This document shows positions 16,845-26,503 of a DNA stretch of 64,000 nucleotides, piece after piece. Position 1 is the stretch's first letter. Each line of letters opens with the position of its first letter. A program made the translations under genes and the position numbers. The notes under the pieces are model-generated. The model worked only from the letters and a program-made list of their open reading frames with translations, was not told the origin of the DNA and did not search any database. Source of the DNA: Catellatospora paridis (GTDB lineage: Bacteria; Actinomycetota; Actinomycetes; Mycobacteriales; Micromonosporaceae); the NCBI RefSeq assembly GCF_009720365.1, contig NZ_ML769324.1, positions 32,195 to 96,194 of the forward strand. Reading direction: 5' to 3'.

Positions 16845-17633
16845 TCAGGTGGTGGCGGGGCGGCCGGCGGCGAGGAGTTCGGAGACGGTGACCAGCTCGA
16901 AGCCGCGGATCCGGAGCGCGGTGACGATGCCCTTGAGGTTGGCGATGCAGACCAGGCGGTCGGCCGGGCCCGTGTCGTGCGCCAGGATCACCGCGCCGCG
17001 GCGGGCCTGCTCGGCCGTGTCGGCGACGATGCCGCCGGGGTGGTCCAGGAACAGGTTCTCGCGCATCCGCTGCGACCACATGACCACGTCGTAGCCGAAC
17101 TCCTCGGCGACGGTCAGCGTGGTGCCGGCGAGGTGGCCCCACGGCGGGCGCAGCAGCGTCGGCGCGCGTCCGACGTGCTCGGCGACGGCGTCGTGGCAGC
17201 GGCGCAGCTGGTCGCGTACGCCCTTCTCGTCACGCTGGGCCAGGTCCTTGTGCGCCCAGGTGTGGTTGCCGACCTCGTGGCGGGCGTACCGGCCCTTGAC
17301 CAGGGCGGCATTGCGCACCAGCCGTTCGCCGACGACGAAGAACGTGGCCTTGGCGTCGAGTTCGTCGAGGGCGTCGAGCACCCGGGGCGTCCAGTCGGGC
17401 TCCGGACCGTCGTCGAAGGTCAGCGCGATCAGCGGACGGTCGGTGGTGACGTGCCACAGCACCCGCACCGCGCCGTTGTGCCAGCCCAGCTCGTTGCCGG
17501 CGGGGGCGTATCCGCCGTCCAGCGGCAGCCGGTCCGGCCCGAACCAGGAGCGCACCTTCGGCGCCGCCACGGCGGCGGCCGCGCCCGCGCCGCCCACGGC
17601 CAGCAGGCGCACCAACTCGCGCCGAGAAACCAT
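16845..17633 (-). CDS. Secreted polysaccharide deacetylase (NodB domain, CE4)
   Basis: Predicted metal-dependent N- or O-deacetylase of peptidoglycan, chitin or xylan. The 262-residue protein has a twin-arginine-like N-terminus (SRRELVRLLAVGGAGAAAA), so Tat export is likely. NodB motifs: LTFDDGPEP with Asp74/Asp75 (motif 1), GNHTWAH (H-x3-H, motif 2), RPPWGH (motif 3), and ILAHDTGP near the end (motif 5). Substrate is not determinable. It is convergent with the EF-G-like gene across palindrome C copy 1. Confidence 0.9.
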   Translation of the reverse strand: MVSRRELVRLLAVGGAGAAAAVAAPKVRSWFGPDRLPLDGGYAPAGNELGWHNGAVRVLWHVTTDRPLIALTFDDGPEPDWTPRVLDALDELDAKATFFVVGERLVRNAALVKGRYARHEVGNHTWAHKDLAQRDEKGVRDQLRRCHDAVAEHVGRAPTLLRPPWGHLAGTTLTVAEEFGYDVVMWSQRMRENLFLDHPGGIVADTAEQARRGAVILAHDTGPADRLVCIANLKGIVTALRIRGFELVTVSELLAAGRPATT

Positions 17634-17743
17634 GATGGACCCCCGTCCCCCGCTCCCCCGCCGCCCGGTGGCCGGGCGGCGGCAGCGGGCCGTCTACGCC
17701 GATGGTGACGTGCGAGGGCCCCTCCTCGGTTCCCTTTGCGCGA

Positions 17744-17761
17744 TCACGTCACACAACGTGA
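17744..17761. promoter_or_regulatory. Inverted repeat TCACGT-N6-ACGTGA
   Basis: Six-base arms with a six-base spacer, 111 bp upstream of the deacetylase start and 43 bp past the VOC stop. It could be an operator for the deacetylase gene; no regulator is assigned. Confidence 0.3.
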
Positions 17762-17804
17762 CGGTGCGGGGTGCCCGCGCCACCGGTGCGAGGGCACCCG
17801 CCGG

Positions 17805-18512
17805 TCACCAGACCAGGCAGAACGGGTGGCCGACCGGGTCGGCGTACACCCGCCAGTTGTCGCCCCCGCCGGTCAGCCGGGTGCCACCCAGCGCGAGCAC
17901 CGCGGTCTCGGCCGCCTCGACGTCGGCGACCTCCACGTCGAGGTGCAGCTGCTGCGGGTGGGCCGGGTCGGGCCAGCGCGGGGCCTGGTGGTCGGCGATC
18001 TCCTGGAAGATCACCGGCAGCCGGCCCTCGGTGGAGATCATGGCGCCGCCCTCGCCCTCCCAGGTGACCGGCAGGCCGAGTAGCTCGCTGTAGAAGCGGG
18101 CCAGCGGCCCGGCGGACGCGCAGTCGATCGCCACGTCGGCGAGGGCGGTGCTGTCCACCTCGCCCTGGCAGAGGCAGAACGGGTGGCCGGCCGGGTCGGC
18201 CAGCACCGTGAAGGTCTCGCCGCCGCCGGGCAGGCGGGTCGCGCCGAGCTTGACGGCGTGCTCGACCGCCGCGGCCATGTCCGGCACGCGCAGGTCGAGG
18301 TGCAGCTGCTGCGGGTATGCCGGGTCGGGCCAGCGCGGCGGCACGTGGTCGGGCGCGCGCTGGAAGCCGAGGCGGGTGCCGTCGGCGACCTTGAGTGTGA
18401 TCCATTCGTCGTCGGCGTAGTGCTCGTCCAGCCCGGCCAGGTCCGCATAGAAAGCGGCCAGGCTCTTGATGTCGGGTGCGTCGAGCACGACGGTGCGCAG
18501 GGTGCCAATCAT
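17805..18512 (-). CDS. Two-domain VOC (glyoxalase-fold) protein
   Basis: A 235-residue protein with two VOC repeats (about residues 3-115 and 120-235). Each repeat ends with the same phrase (FTVLADPAGHPFCLCQ; WRVYADPVGHPFCLVW) and has PQQLHLD in the middle, so it arose by duplication. This layout is common in uncharacterised actinobacterial Glyoxalase-like proteins. ATG 18512 was chosen because GGAAGG then lies nine bases upstream; the ATG three codons earlier would abut the ribosome site. Substrate unknown. Confidence 0.85.
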   Translation of the reverse strand: MIGTLRTVVLDAPDIKSLAAFYADLAGLDEHYADDEWITLKVADGTRLGFQRAPDHVPPRWPDPAYPQQLHLDLRVPDMAAAVEHAVKLGATRLPGGGETFTVLADPAGHPFCLCQGEVDSTALADVAIDCASAGPLARFYSELLGLPVTWEGEGGAMISTEGRLPVIFQEIADHQAPRWPDPAHPQQLHLDVEVADVEAAETAVLALGGTRLTGGGDNWRVYADPVGHPFCLVW

Positions 18513-18579
18513 GGCAGCCATCCTTCCGCGAGGGTGTGACAGCAGCCGGATACCCGCGCGGCGCGCCGTCATGCGGAAA

Positions 18580-19080
18580 TCAGGCCGGCCAGGCCTCGCG
18601 GAGCAGGTCGCGGGTGTCGGTGAGCAGCTGCGGCAGCGCCTTGGTGCGCGCGACCACGGGTAGGAAGTTGTTGTCCCCGCCCCACCGCGGCACCACGTGC
18701 TGGTGCAGGTGCGCGGCGATGCCCGCGCCCGCGGCGTGGCCCTGGTTGAGCCCGATGTTGAACCCGTGCGCGTTGGAGACCTTGCGGACCACCCGCATCG
18801 CCGTCTTGGTGAACTCGGCCAGCTCCGCGGTCTCGGTGGCGTCGAGCTCCGGGTAGTCGTCGATGTGCCGGTACGGGCAGATCAGCAGGTGGCCCGGGTT
18901 GTACGGGAACCGGTTGAGCACCGCGTACACGGCCTCACCGCGCGCGACGACCAGCCCGTCCGGGTCGGAGACCGGCGCGACGCAGAACGGGCACTCGGTC
19001 GGCTTCGCGCCGCCGCTGACGTACGCCATGCGCCACGGCGTCCACAGCCGTTCGAGGCCGTCCGGGTCGGGCGAGCTCAT
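18580..19080 (-). CDS. HIT-domain protein (Ap4A phosphorylase type, Rv2613c-like)
   Basis: Histidine-triad nucleotide-binding protein of 166 residues. It contains CPFC near the N-terminus, FPYNPGHLLICPYRHIDDYPELD, and the catalytic triad HLHQHVVPR. The start MSSPDPDGLERLWTPWRMAYV is typical of the Rv2613c group, for which Ap4A phosphorolysis is reported. ATG 19080 overlaps the GNAT stop as ATGA. It lies in the thrS-GNAT-HIT operon, the same neighbourhood as in mycobacteria. Confidence 0.92.
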   Translation of the reverse strand: MSSPDPDGLERLWTPWRMAYVSGGAKPTECPFCVAPVSDPDGLVVARGEAVYAVLNRFPYNPGHLLICPYRHIDDYPELDATETAELAEFTKTAMRVVRKVSNAHGFNIGLNQGHAAGAGIAAHLHQHVVPRWGGDNNFLPVVARTKALPQLLTDTRDLLREAWPA

Positions 19081-19553
19081 GCCTGCGCCCGCGCGGTGTG
19101 GGGCACGTCGGGCAGGCCGATGACCCGGGTGGTCAACTGCATCCAGCGGTCCGGCTCGGGCAGCGGGACGAACCCGACCTTGGCGTAGACGCCGTGCGCG
19201 TCGGCGGTGGCCAGCAGGATCCGGTACACGCCGAGCGCGTGCAGGTCGTCGCGGACCGCCGCCACCGCCCACTGGGCCAGGCCCTGCCCGCGGTACGCGC
19301 TGTCGACGAACACGTCGCACAGCCAGGCGAAGGTGGCCCCGTCGGTGACCACGCGCAGCAGGCCGACCTGGGTCCCGTCCGGGGCGTAGACCCCGTACAC
19401 GGTGGAGCCGGCCAGCGAGCGCTCGATGACCGCGCGCTCGCGCCCGGTGGCCCAGTAGCTCTCCTGGGCCAGCCAGCGCTCGACGACGTCGAGGTCGAGC
19501 CGGGCCGGGTCCGTGTCCAGCACGAACCCGGCCTCGTTCCTGCGCTCGCTCAC
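19077..19553 (-). CDS. GNAT-family N-acetyltransferase
   Basis: The 158-residue product shows the GNAT acetyl-CoA region DVFVDSAYRGQGLAQWAVAAV (R/Q-x2-G-x-G/A type: YRGQGLA) and a late motif GVYAKVGFVPL. Target unknown; a small molecule or tRNA-linked amino acid is possible given its position between thrS and the HIT gene. Start is GTG 19553, two bases after GAGGAGGAA provided by a dispersed 24-bp repeat. The stop overlaps the HIT start. Confidence 0.85.
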   Translation of the reverse strand: MSERRNEAGFVLDTDPARLDLDVVERWLAQESYWATGRERAVIERSLAGSTVYGVYAPDGTQVGLLRVVTDGATFAWLCDVFVDSAYRGQGLAQWAVAAVRDDLHALGVYRILLATADAHGVYAKVGFVPLPEPDRWMQLTTRVIGLPDVPHTARAQA

Positions 19554-19555
19554 GC

Positions 19556-19579
19556 TTCCTCCTCGCTGCGCTCGTCGTC
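19556..19579 (-). repeat. Intercistronic repeat carrying a ribosome binding site, copy 1
   Basis: On the minus strand this 24-base stretch ends GAGCGCAGCGAGGAGGAA and is identical to 31736-31759. It supplies the Shine-Dalgarno sequence of the GNAT gene. Related GCGAGCGCAGCGAGC text continues toward the thrS stop. Confidence 0.75.
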
Positions 19580-19620
19580 AGCGCGAGAACCGGACAACAT
19601 GGTTCGCTCGCTGCGCTCGC

Positions 19621-21660
19621 TCACGCGGCTTCGACCGCCTCCGCCACGGCGGCGGACGGGCCGGTGTTGACGCGGGAGCGCACGATCTCGGTCACGTGGG
19701 CGACGGCCTCGTCCAGGCTCACGCCGTTGCGCTGCGAGCCGTCGCGGTAGCGGAAGGACACCGTGCCGTCGGCCAGGTCCTGGTCGCCGACGATCGCCAT
19801 GAACGGGATCTTCTGCTGCTGCGCGGTGCGGATCTTCTTCTGCATGCGCTCGTCGGAGCTGTCGACTTCGGCCCGGATGCCGGCCTTGCGCAGCTTCGCC
19901 ACGAACTCGTACAGGTAGGCGGTGTGCCCGGCCTCGTCGTCGGAGCGGATCGGGATGCCGACCACCTGGATCGGGGCCAGCCAGGCCGGGAACGCGCCCG
20001 CGTAGTGCTCGGTGAGCACGCCGATGAAGCGCTCGATCGAGCCGAACTTGGCACAGTGGATCATGACGGGCTGCTGCCGCGTCCCGTCCGCCGCCTGGTA
20101 CTCCAGCTCGAAGCCCTTCGGCTGGTTGAAGTCGTACTGGATGGTCGACATCTGCCAGGTGCGACCGATGGCGTCCTTGGCCTGCACGGAGATCTTCGGG
20201 CCGTAGAAGGCCGCGCCGCCCGGGTCCGGCACCAGGGTCAGCCCCGTCTCCAGGGCGCACTGCTCCAGCACCGCGGTCGCGGTCACCCAGTCCTCCTCCG
20301 AGCCGACGAACTTCTCCGGCTTGCTGTCGTCACGGGTCGACAGCTCCAGGTAGAAGTCGGTGATGCCGAAGTCCTTGAGCAGGCCGAGCACGAAGTCGAG
20401 CAGGTGCTTGATCTCGGCGGCCGCCTGCTCCTTGGTGACGTAGGAGTGCGAGTCGTCCTGGGTGAAGCCGCGCACCCGGGTCAGGCCGTGGATGACGCCC
20501 GACTTCTCGAACCGGTACACCGAGCCGAACTCGAACAGCCGGATCGGCAGCTCACGGTAGGAACGCCCGCGCGAGCGGTAGATCAGGTTGTGCATCGGGC
20601 AGTTCATGGCCTTGAGGTAGTAGTCGCTGCCCTCCATGTCCATCGGCGGGAACATGGTCTCCTTGTAGTACGGCAGGTGACCCGAGGTGTGGAAGAGGCC
20701 TTCCTTGGTGATGTGCGGGGTCCCGACGTACTGGAAGCCCTCCTCGATGTGGCGGGCGCGGACGTAGTCCTCCATCTCGCGCTTGATCACACCGCCCTTG
20801 GGGTGGAAGACGGCCAGGCCCGAGCCGATCTCGTCGGGGAAGCTGAACAGGTCGAGGTCGGTGCCCAGCTTGCGGTGGTCGCGGCGGGCCGCCTCCTCCA
20901 GCAGCTTCAGGTAGTCCTTGAGCTGGTCGCGGGTCGGCCACGCGGTGCCGTACACCCGCTGCAGCTGGGGGTTCTTCTCCGAACCGCGCCAGTATGCCGC
21001 CGCGGAGCGCATCAGCTTGAACGCGCCGATCAGGCGGGTCGACGGCAGGTGCGGGCCCCGGCACAGGTCACCCCAGCAGCGCTCGCCCGTCTTGGCGTCG
21101 AGGTTGTCGTAGATGGTCAGCTCGCCGCCGCCCACCTCCATGACGTCGTCGCCCGCGTCACCCTTGATGTCGACCAGTTCGAGCTTGAACGGCTCGTCCT
21201 TCAGCTCGGCCTTGGCCTCGTCGAGCGTCTCGAAGCGGCGGCGGGAGAAGCGCTGGCCCGACTTGACGATCTCCTGCATCCGCTTCTCGATCTTGTCCAG
21301 GTCGTCCGGGTGGAACGGCTTGGGCACCGAGAAGTCGTAGTAGAAGCCGTTCTCGATGGGCGGGCCGATGCCGAGCTTCGCCTCGGGGAAGATGTCCTGC
21401 ACCGCCTGGGCCAGCACGTGCGCCGTGGAGTGGCGCAGCACGTCGAGGCCGTCCTTGCTGTCGATGGCGACCGGCTCGACCGCGGTGTCGACGGCGGGCG
21501 ACCAGTCCAGGTCGCGCAGACGGCCCTCGGGGTCGCGGACCACCACGATCGCCTTGGGGCCGTGCACCGGCAGGCCGGCCTCGGCGATCGCCTCCGCGCC
21601 CGTCGTCCCGGCCCGGACGACGACGGGGTCGGCCTGCGGCGGGCTGATCGAAACGCTCAC
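19621..21660 (-). CDS. thrS: Threonyl-tRNA synthetase
   Basis: Class II synthetase charging tRNA-Thr. In 679 residues it has an N-terminal TGS domain, the editing domain with HSTAH (HxxxH) about residue 78-82, the class II core with zinc ligand Cys in KAMNCPMH, motif 2 region (FRYE-like [23 protein letters not shown]) and a C-terminal anticodon-binding domain. Length agrees with the family. It begins the thrS-GNAT-HIT minus-strand operon. No T-box was recognised in the 146 bp to the divergent methyltransferase. Confidence 0.97.
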   Translation of the reverse strand: MSVSISPPQADPVVVRAGTTGAEAIAEAGLPVHGPKAIVVVRDPEGRLRDLDWSPAVDTAVEPVAIDSKDGLDVLRHSTAHVLAQAVQDIFPEAKLGIGPPIENGFYYDFSVPKPFHPDDLDKIEKRMQEIVKSGQRFSRRRFETLDEAKAELKDEPFKLELVDIKGDAGDDVMEVGGGELTIYDNLDAKTGERCWGDLCRGPHLPSTRLIGAFKLMRSAAAYWRGSEKNPQLQRVYGTAWPTRDQLKDYLKLLEEAARRDHRKLGTDLDLFSFPDEIGSGLAVFHPKGGVIKREMEDYVRARHIEEGFQYVGTPHITKEGLFHTSGHLPYYKETMFPPMDMEGSDYYLKAMNCPMHNLIYRSRGRSYRELPIRLFEFGSVYRFEKSGVIHGLTRVRGFTQDDSHSYVTKEQAAAEIKHLLDFVLGLLKDFGITDFYLELSTRDDSKPEKFVGSEEDWVTATAVLEQCALETGLTLVPDPGGAAFYGPKISVQAKDAIGRTWQMSTIQYDFNQPKGFELEYQAADGTRQQPVMIHCAKFGSIERFIGVLTEHYAGAFPAWLAPIQVVGIPIRSDDEAGHTAYLYEFVAKLRKAGIRAEVDSSDERMQKKIRTAQQQKIPFMAIVGDQDLADGTVSFRYRDGSQRNGVSLDEAVAHVTEIVRSRVNTGPSAAVAEAVEAA

Positions 21661-21806
21661 GGTGATCTCCTCAAGTCCTCTGCTGCGGTTTGTCCGGCTC
21701 CGGCCATGCTATCGGGCGCGCTGATCATGCCGGTTACCGGTTCCGGCCGCCCGCGGTTCATCCGGATGCTCTTTCACACCGGCTTCGACGGCGTTAGATT
21801 GGCGCC

Positions 21807-22952
21807 ATGGCGAGCGCTGACCTGGCAAGGACCCTCGATCGTCGCTATCAGACCTATTTCGCCGACCGCGCGGCAGTGCCGTTCGCGGTCCGCAACGGCG
21901 ACGGCGCGCCACCCAGCGTCCTGGGTGCGGGCGAGCCGGCCTTCACCATCGTGATCAGCGACCCGCGCGGGGCCAAGGCCCTGGCCGGGCTCGACCAGTT
22001 CCAGATCGGCGTGGCCTACCTGCGCGGCTGGCTCGACATCGAGGGCGACCTGATGGCCGCGCTCAAGATGCGCGGCATGTTCCACGACCGGCACCCGATC
22101 GCGTGGCTGGCCCGGTTCGCCCCGGCGCTGCGGCTCGGCGGCGCAGAGCACGACCGCCGCGCGATCTCGTCGCACTACGACAACGAGTCCGAGTTCTTCC
22201 TGACCTTCATGGACTCCCGGCACCGCTGCTACACGCAGGGCGTCTTCGCACGCGACGACGAGCCGCTCGAGGACGCGATGACCCGCAAGATGGAGCTGGC
22301 GCTCGACGCGCTGAAGGTCTCCCCCGGCGACCACATCCTGGAGGTCGGCGGCGGCTGGGGCGCGTTCGCCGAGTTCGCCGCCCGGCGCGGGGTGCACGTC
22401 ACCACGCTGACCCTGGCGCAGGAGTCCGAGCGTTACCTGTCCGACCTGTTCGCCCGCGAGCAGCTGCCCGCCACCGTGGTGCGCCGGCACCTGCTGCGCT
22501 ACGAGTCGCCGCGCCGCTACGACGCGATCGTCAACATGGGCGTCACCGAGCACCTGCCCAACTACGGCGCGAGCCTGCGCAAGTACGCCGAACTGGTCAA
22601 ACCGGGCGGGCACGTGTACCTGGACGCGCTGGCGATGCGGGCCAAGCACCAGGTGTCCACGTTCATGAGCCGCTACATCTACCCGGGCAAGTCGTCGCCG
22701 CTGGTGCTGCACTCCTACCTACGTCACGTGGCGCGATCGCCGTTCGAGCTGGTCAGCGTCGACGACGACCGGCACAACTACCACCTGACCTGCGCCGAGT
22801 GGGCCCGGCGACTGGACGCGGCCCGCGAGGAGGTCGTCCGGCGCTGGGGAGACCCGCTGTACCGCCGGTTCCGGCTGTTCCTGTGGGGTTCGGCGGCCAG
22901 CTTCGACACCGGGCTGGTGCAGGCGTACCGCTGGGTGCTGCGGCGGCCCTGA
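21807..22952 (+). CDS. Cyclopropane-fatty-acid-synthase-like SAM methyltransferase
   Basis: The 381-residue protein resembles CFA synthases/mycolic acid methyltransferases, with SAM motif LEVGGGWGAFAEFAA, the CFA-type phrase SSHYDNESEFFLTFMDSRHRCYTQGVF and late NMGVTEHLPNY. The N-terminal part (about 1-120) resembles the lipid-binding region of CFA synthases. Likely substrate: unsaturated acyl chains of phospholipids, at the membrane surface. Start ATG 21807 has only a weak upstream ribosome site. Confidence 0.85.
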   Translation: MASADLARTLDRRYQTYFADRAAVPFAVRNGDGAPPSVLGAGEPAFTIVISDPRGAKALAGLDQFQIGVAYLRGWLDIEGDLMAALKMRGMFHDRHPIAWLARFAPALRLGGAEHDRRAISSHYDNESEFFLTFMDSRHRCYTQGVFARDDEPLEDAMTRKMELALDALKVSPGDHILEVGGGWGAFAEFAARRGVHVTTLTLAQESERYLSDLFAREQLPATVVRRHLLRYESPRRYDAIVNMGVTEHLPNYGASLRKYAELVKPGGHVYLDALAMRAKHQVSTFMSRYIYPGKSSPLVLHSYLRHVARSPFELVSVDDDRHNYHLTCAEWARRLDAAREEVVRRWGDPLYRRFRLFLWGSAASFDTGLVQAYRWVLRRP

Positions 22953-23000
22953 GCGACCGTTTCGCCCGGTGAGGACTGCTCTGCGCGGTACCGTCTGAAG

Positions 23001-25976
23001 GTGTCACCAGACCTCACGCTCGGGGTCCTGTCCCCGTTCCTCGGGGGCTGGTACTACGGCGGCGTGCTGGCGGGGATCGCGCGCGCCGCGGCGGAGGCGG
23101 GTGCGGGGATCATCGCGATCCAGACCCTCGACGCGGGCACCGAGCACATCGAGGTCACCGAGGCCCCGGACCTGTCCTACCCGGTCGCCTGGCAGCACGT
23201 GTCCGGTTTCGTGGTGGTGCTGCAGGCGGTGACGCACCGCTACCTGCACCTGTTCGCCGATACCGGGCGGCCGTTCGTGTCCGTCAGCCACGAGCTGCAC
23301 GACCTGGACTACCCCGTGATCATGCCGGACAACCGGACCGGCGTGACCGAGGCGGTCGACCACCTGGTCGCCCACGGGCACCGCCGGATCGCCTTCGCCG
23401 GCCGGCTGGAAACCGAGGACATCCGGGAGCGGTACGAGGCGTACCGCAAGGCGCTGGCCGTACACGGCATCGAACCCGACCCGGGGCTGCTGTTCGCCGC
23501 ACCGACCAACCAGGTCGACGGCGGCGAGTTCGCCGCCGAGCTCATGCTGGCCGCCGGGCTGCCCTCGACCGCGGTGATCGCGGGCACCGACGAGAACGCG
23601 ACCGGCATCATGCGCACCCTGGCCGCCGCCGGGCTGCGGCTGCCCGGGGACCAGGCGGTGATCGGCTTCGACGACCTGCGCTCGAGCGCGTACCTGGTCC
23701 CCCGGCTGACCACGGTGCGCCAGCCGACGGAGATGATCGGACGGGCGGCCGTGACGACGCTGCTCGATCTGATCCGCGCGGTGCCCGAACCGCCGTCGCG
23801 CATCCTCGTGCCCACCTCGCTCATCGTGCGCGAGTCCTGCGGGTGCGTCGGCGATGTGGCGTTCCACGCCGACGTCGACCCGCCGCCGCCGCACCGCCGC
23901 CTGGCCGATCTCATCGCCACCACCGTCGCGCCGGTGCACGGATCGCTGTCCACGGCCGACGCGGCCGACCTCGTGCACGCCGCCGAGACGGTGGCGCGCG
24001 CCGTGGAGGACGCCTCCGCCGGCGCGGCCGCGGGACGGCCCGCCTGCGAGGAGGTGCGGCTGGCGCTGGAGCTGCTGCTCCGGATGTCCGGCGGGCGGCC
24101 GGAGGCGCTGTACGAGATCGCGCAGCTGATCCGCGACTACGGCCAGCCTGCCAACGGGGTGCTGCTCATCCTCATGGAGATGCGCGGCCGGACCCTGTTC
24201 CGGGACAGCTCCCTGCTGCGCGAGACGCTGACCGCGCAGTACGAGGTCGGCATGGAGCTGCTGCGCGGGCACCGGGAACCGGCCCGGCTGGAGTGGATGC
24301 GGCGCACCTGGGTCCGCGGCGGCTGTCTCGGGTTGTGGGCCGGCGGCCTGCCGCCCTCGCTCGCCGACGCGGCGCTGGAGATCGCGGGCCTGTTCGTGCC
24401 GGGCGCGCCGCCGTCGGCGGAGCCGTCGGTGCCGGTCAGCGCGTTCCCGCCGCTGCGGGTGCGGGAGCTGGCCGACCCCGCGGCCAACCTCATCGTCTTC
24501 GTGGTGCCGGTCAAGGGCGGGGCCAGCGACTGGGGCTTCCTCGCCGTGGTGGACTCCGTGTCGACCGGCGGCGCGACCGGCCGGGAGCCGTTCAACCAGT
24601 GGGCCGCGCTGCTGGCGGTGGCGCTGGACCGGCAGGCGCTGTTGAAGGAGTCGCTGCGGCAGAAGGAGCAGCTGCGCATCGCGGCCCTCTACGACGAGCT
24701 GACCGGCCTGCCCAACCGGTCGCTGTTCCTGGACCGGCTGCGCCAGGCGATCCGGCAGTCGCGGCGGCGCAGCGGGCGGCCGTTCGGGGTGCTGTTCCTG
24801 GACCTGGACGGGTTCAAGGTGGTCAACGACAGCCTCGGCCACTCCGCCGGGGACCGGCTGCTCAAACAGGTCGCCAAGCGGATCAAGTCGACCCTGCGCG
24901 AGTCGGACACGGTGGCCCGCTTCGGCGGCGACGAGTTCCTGGTGCTGCTCGACGACGTGACCGCGCCGCACACCCCCGCCCAGGTCGCCGAGCGCCTGCA
25001 CGGGGTGCTCGCGCAGCCGTTCCAGCTGCACGGCCAGGACGTGGTGGTGACCGCCAGCATCGGCATCACCATGAGCAGCCGCCGCTACAGCAACGCCGAG
25101 GACCTGCTGCGCGACGCCGACATCGCGATGTACTCGGCGAAGTCCCGGCACAAGGGCCGCCACGCCGTCTTCGACGTGGCGATGCATGCCAAGGCGGTGA
25201 CCCGGCTGCAGATCGAGACCGAGCTGCGCCAGGCGCTCGACAACGGCGAGTTCGAGGTGCACTACCAGCCGATCGTGGCGCTGCGCTCGGGCCGGACCAA
25301 GGGCTTCGAGGCGCTGATCCGCTGGCGGCACCCGCTGCGCGGGCTGCTGTCACCGGCCGCGTTCATGCCGGTCGCCGAGGAGACCGGTCTGATCATCCCG
25401 ATCGGCAGCTGGGTCGTCGACGAGTGCTGCCGCCAGCTGGCCGCCTGGTACGCGGCCGGCATCGCCACCCCCGGCCTGTCCGTCGCGGTCAACGTGTCCA
25501 ACCGCCAGTTCTGGAGCGGCAACGTCATCGACGACATCACCGAGGCGCTGGACCGGCACCAGCCGCCGGCGGGCAGCCTCGCCGTGGAGATCACCGAGGG
25601 CGTGGTGATGGAGAACGTCGCCCCGGCCCGCGACATCCTGCACACCCTGCACGACCTCGGCTGCCAGCTGCACATCGACGACTTCGGCACCGGTTACTCC
25701 TCATTGGAGGCCCTGCACCGGCTGCCCATCGACGCACTGAAGATCGACCGCTCCTTCGTCTGGCAGATCGACACCGACCGGCGCAGCGGCGAGCTGGTGC
25801 GCACCATCGTCCTGATGGGACGCAACCTGTCGCTCGACCTGATCGCCGAGGGCATCGAGACGCCCGAGCAGCGGGACTTCCTGATCCGTCTGGGCTGCGG
25901 GTACGGCCAGGGCTTCCTGTTCTCCCGGCCGGTGCCCGCCGACGTGGCCTGCACCCTGTTCGGCGAGCCCGCCTAG
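23001..25976 (+). CDS. LacI-type sensor - GGDEF - EAL cyclic-di-GMP protein
   Basis: A 991-residue cytoplasmic fusion. Residues 1-285 look like the ligand-binding half of LacI/GalR regulators (LTLGVLSPFLGGWYYGGVLAGI; VIAGTDENATGIMRTLAAAGLRLPGDQAVIGFDD) but no HTH precedes them. Residues about 290-560 are a helical/GAF-like region. GGDEF (642-646, RFGGDEF) is intact and preceded by an RxxD inhibitory site (RESD, 633-636). The EAL domain has EAL 770-772, NVSNRQF, ITEG, DDFGTGYSS, LKIDRSF, AEGIE and GQGF, so it should be active. Predicted role: a soluble ligand switches c-di-GMP synthesis or breakdown. Start GTG 23001. The mazF-like gene follows 10 bp later. Confidence 0.93.
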   Translation: MSPDLTLGVLSPFLGGWYYGGVLAGIARAAAEAGAGIIAIQTLDAGTEHIEVTEAPDLSYPVAWQHVSGFVVVLQAVTHRYLHLFADTGRPFVSVSHELHDLDYPVIMPDNRTGVTEAVDHLVAHGHRRIAFAGRLETEDIRERYEAYRKALAVHGIEPDPGLLFAAPTNQVDGGEFAAELMLAAGLPSTAVIAGTDENATGIMRTLAAAGLRLPGDQAVIGFDDLRSSAYLVPRLTTVRQPTEMIGRAAVTTLLDLIRAVPEPPSRILVPTSLIVRESCGCVGDVAFHADVDPPPPHRRLADLIATTVAPVHGSLSTADAADLVHAAETVARAVEDASAGAAAGRPACEEVRLALELLLRMSGGRPEALYEIAQLIRDYGQPANGVLLILMEMRGRTLFRDSSLLRETLTAQYEVGMELLRGHREPARLEWMRRTWVRGGCLGLWAGGLPPSLADAALEIAGLFVPGAPPSAEPSVPVSAFPPLRVRELADPAANLIVFVVPVKGGASDWGFLAVVDSVSTGGATGREPFNQWAALLAVALDRQALLKESLRQKEQLRIAALYDELTGLPNRSLFLDRLRQAIRQSRRRSGRPFGVLFLDLDGFKVVNDSLGHSAGDRLLKQVAKRIKSTLRESDTVARFGGDEFLVLLDDVTAPHTPAQVAERLHGVLAQPFQLHGQDVVVTASIGITMSSRRYSNAEDLLRDADIAMYSAKSRHKGRHAVFDVAMHAKAVTRLQIETELRQALDNGEFEVHYQPIVALRSGRTKGFEALIRWRHPLRGLLSPAAFMPVAEETGLIIPIGSWVVDECCRQLAAWYAAGIATPGLSVAVNVSNRQFWSGNVIDDITEALDRHQPPAGSLAVEITEGVVMENVAPARDILHTLHDLGCQLHIDDFGTGYSSLEALHRLPIDALKIDRSFVWQIDTDRRSGELVRTIVLMGRNLSLDLIAEGIETPEQRDFLIRLGCGYGQGFLFSRPVPADVACTLFGEPA

Positions 25977-25986
25977 ACTGCCGATC

Positions 25987-26466
25987 ATGTGGCTGTTCCT
26001 GACCCTGTTCTCGGTCGCCGTGCTCACGGCCGCCATCTGGTGGCGGTGGCGCAAGACGTCGCGCCCGGCCGCCCGCCCCGCGGCCAGGCGGCCCGCCGGC
26101 AAACGCCCGCCCGGCCGTCCCACCGCCACGAAAAAGGCTCCCGCGCCCGCGGGCGGACCGCAGCCCGGCGAGATCTGGTGGGCCGACGTGCCCTACGAGG
26201 ACGGTCCGGGGTCGAAGGTGCGCCCGTGCGTGGTGCTGCGGGCCAAGGGCGGGGCGTACGAGATCCTGAAGATCACCAGCCAGGACCAGAGCCACCGGAG
26301 CGACCACATCGAGATCGCGACGAGGTCGTGGGACGCCGACGCCGACCACAACAGCTACCTGGACCTCAGCGACCCGATCACCATCACCACGGCCGCCTTC
26401 TCCAACCGCGCCGGCGCCCTGGACACCCCCACCTGGCGCAAGGTCAAGGCCCTCCACCACGCCTGA
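25987..26466 (+). CDS. Membrane-anchored PemK/MazF-like protein, no antitoxin
   Basis: The 159-residue product has an N-terminal membrane helix (WLFLTLFSVAVLTAAIWWRW), a basic Pro/Ala/Arg linker to about residue 55, then a MazF/PemK domain beginning PQPGEIWWADVPYEDGPGSKVRPCVVL, the family's G-(D/E)-(I/V)-W-x-A-(D/N)...RP-x-(V/I)-VL start. MazF proteins are ribosome-independent RNases, but no antitoxin gene adjoins it and toxicity is unproven. It starts 10 bp after the c-di-GMP gene, so they are probably co-transcribed. ATG 25987 is the only convincing start. Confidence 0.85.
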   Translation: MWLFLTLFSVAVLTAAIWWRWRKTSRPAARPAARRPAGKRPPGRPTATKKAPAPAGGPQPGEIWWADVPYEDGPGSKVRPCVVLRAKGGAYEILKITSQDQSHRSDHIEIATRSWDADADHNSYLDLSDPITITTAAFSNRAGALDTPTWRKVKALHHA

Positions 26467-26503
26467 CCCACCGCAGCCCGCCCCCGGCCCGCCCCCCTTT
26501 TTT

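Noticed and set aside
19556-19620. Small coding frame between thrS and the GNAT gene
   Set aside because: The Ser-Glu-Arg translation comes from the dispersed GAGCGCAGCGAG repeat rather than from a protein.
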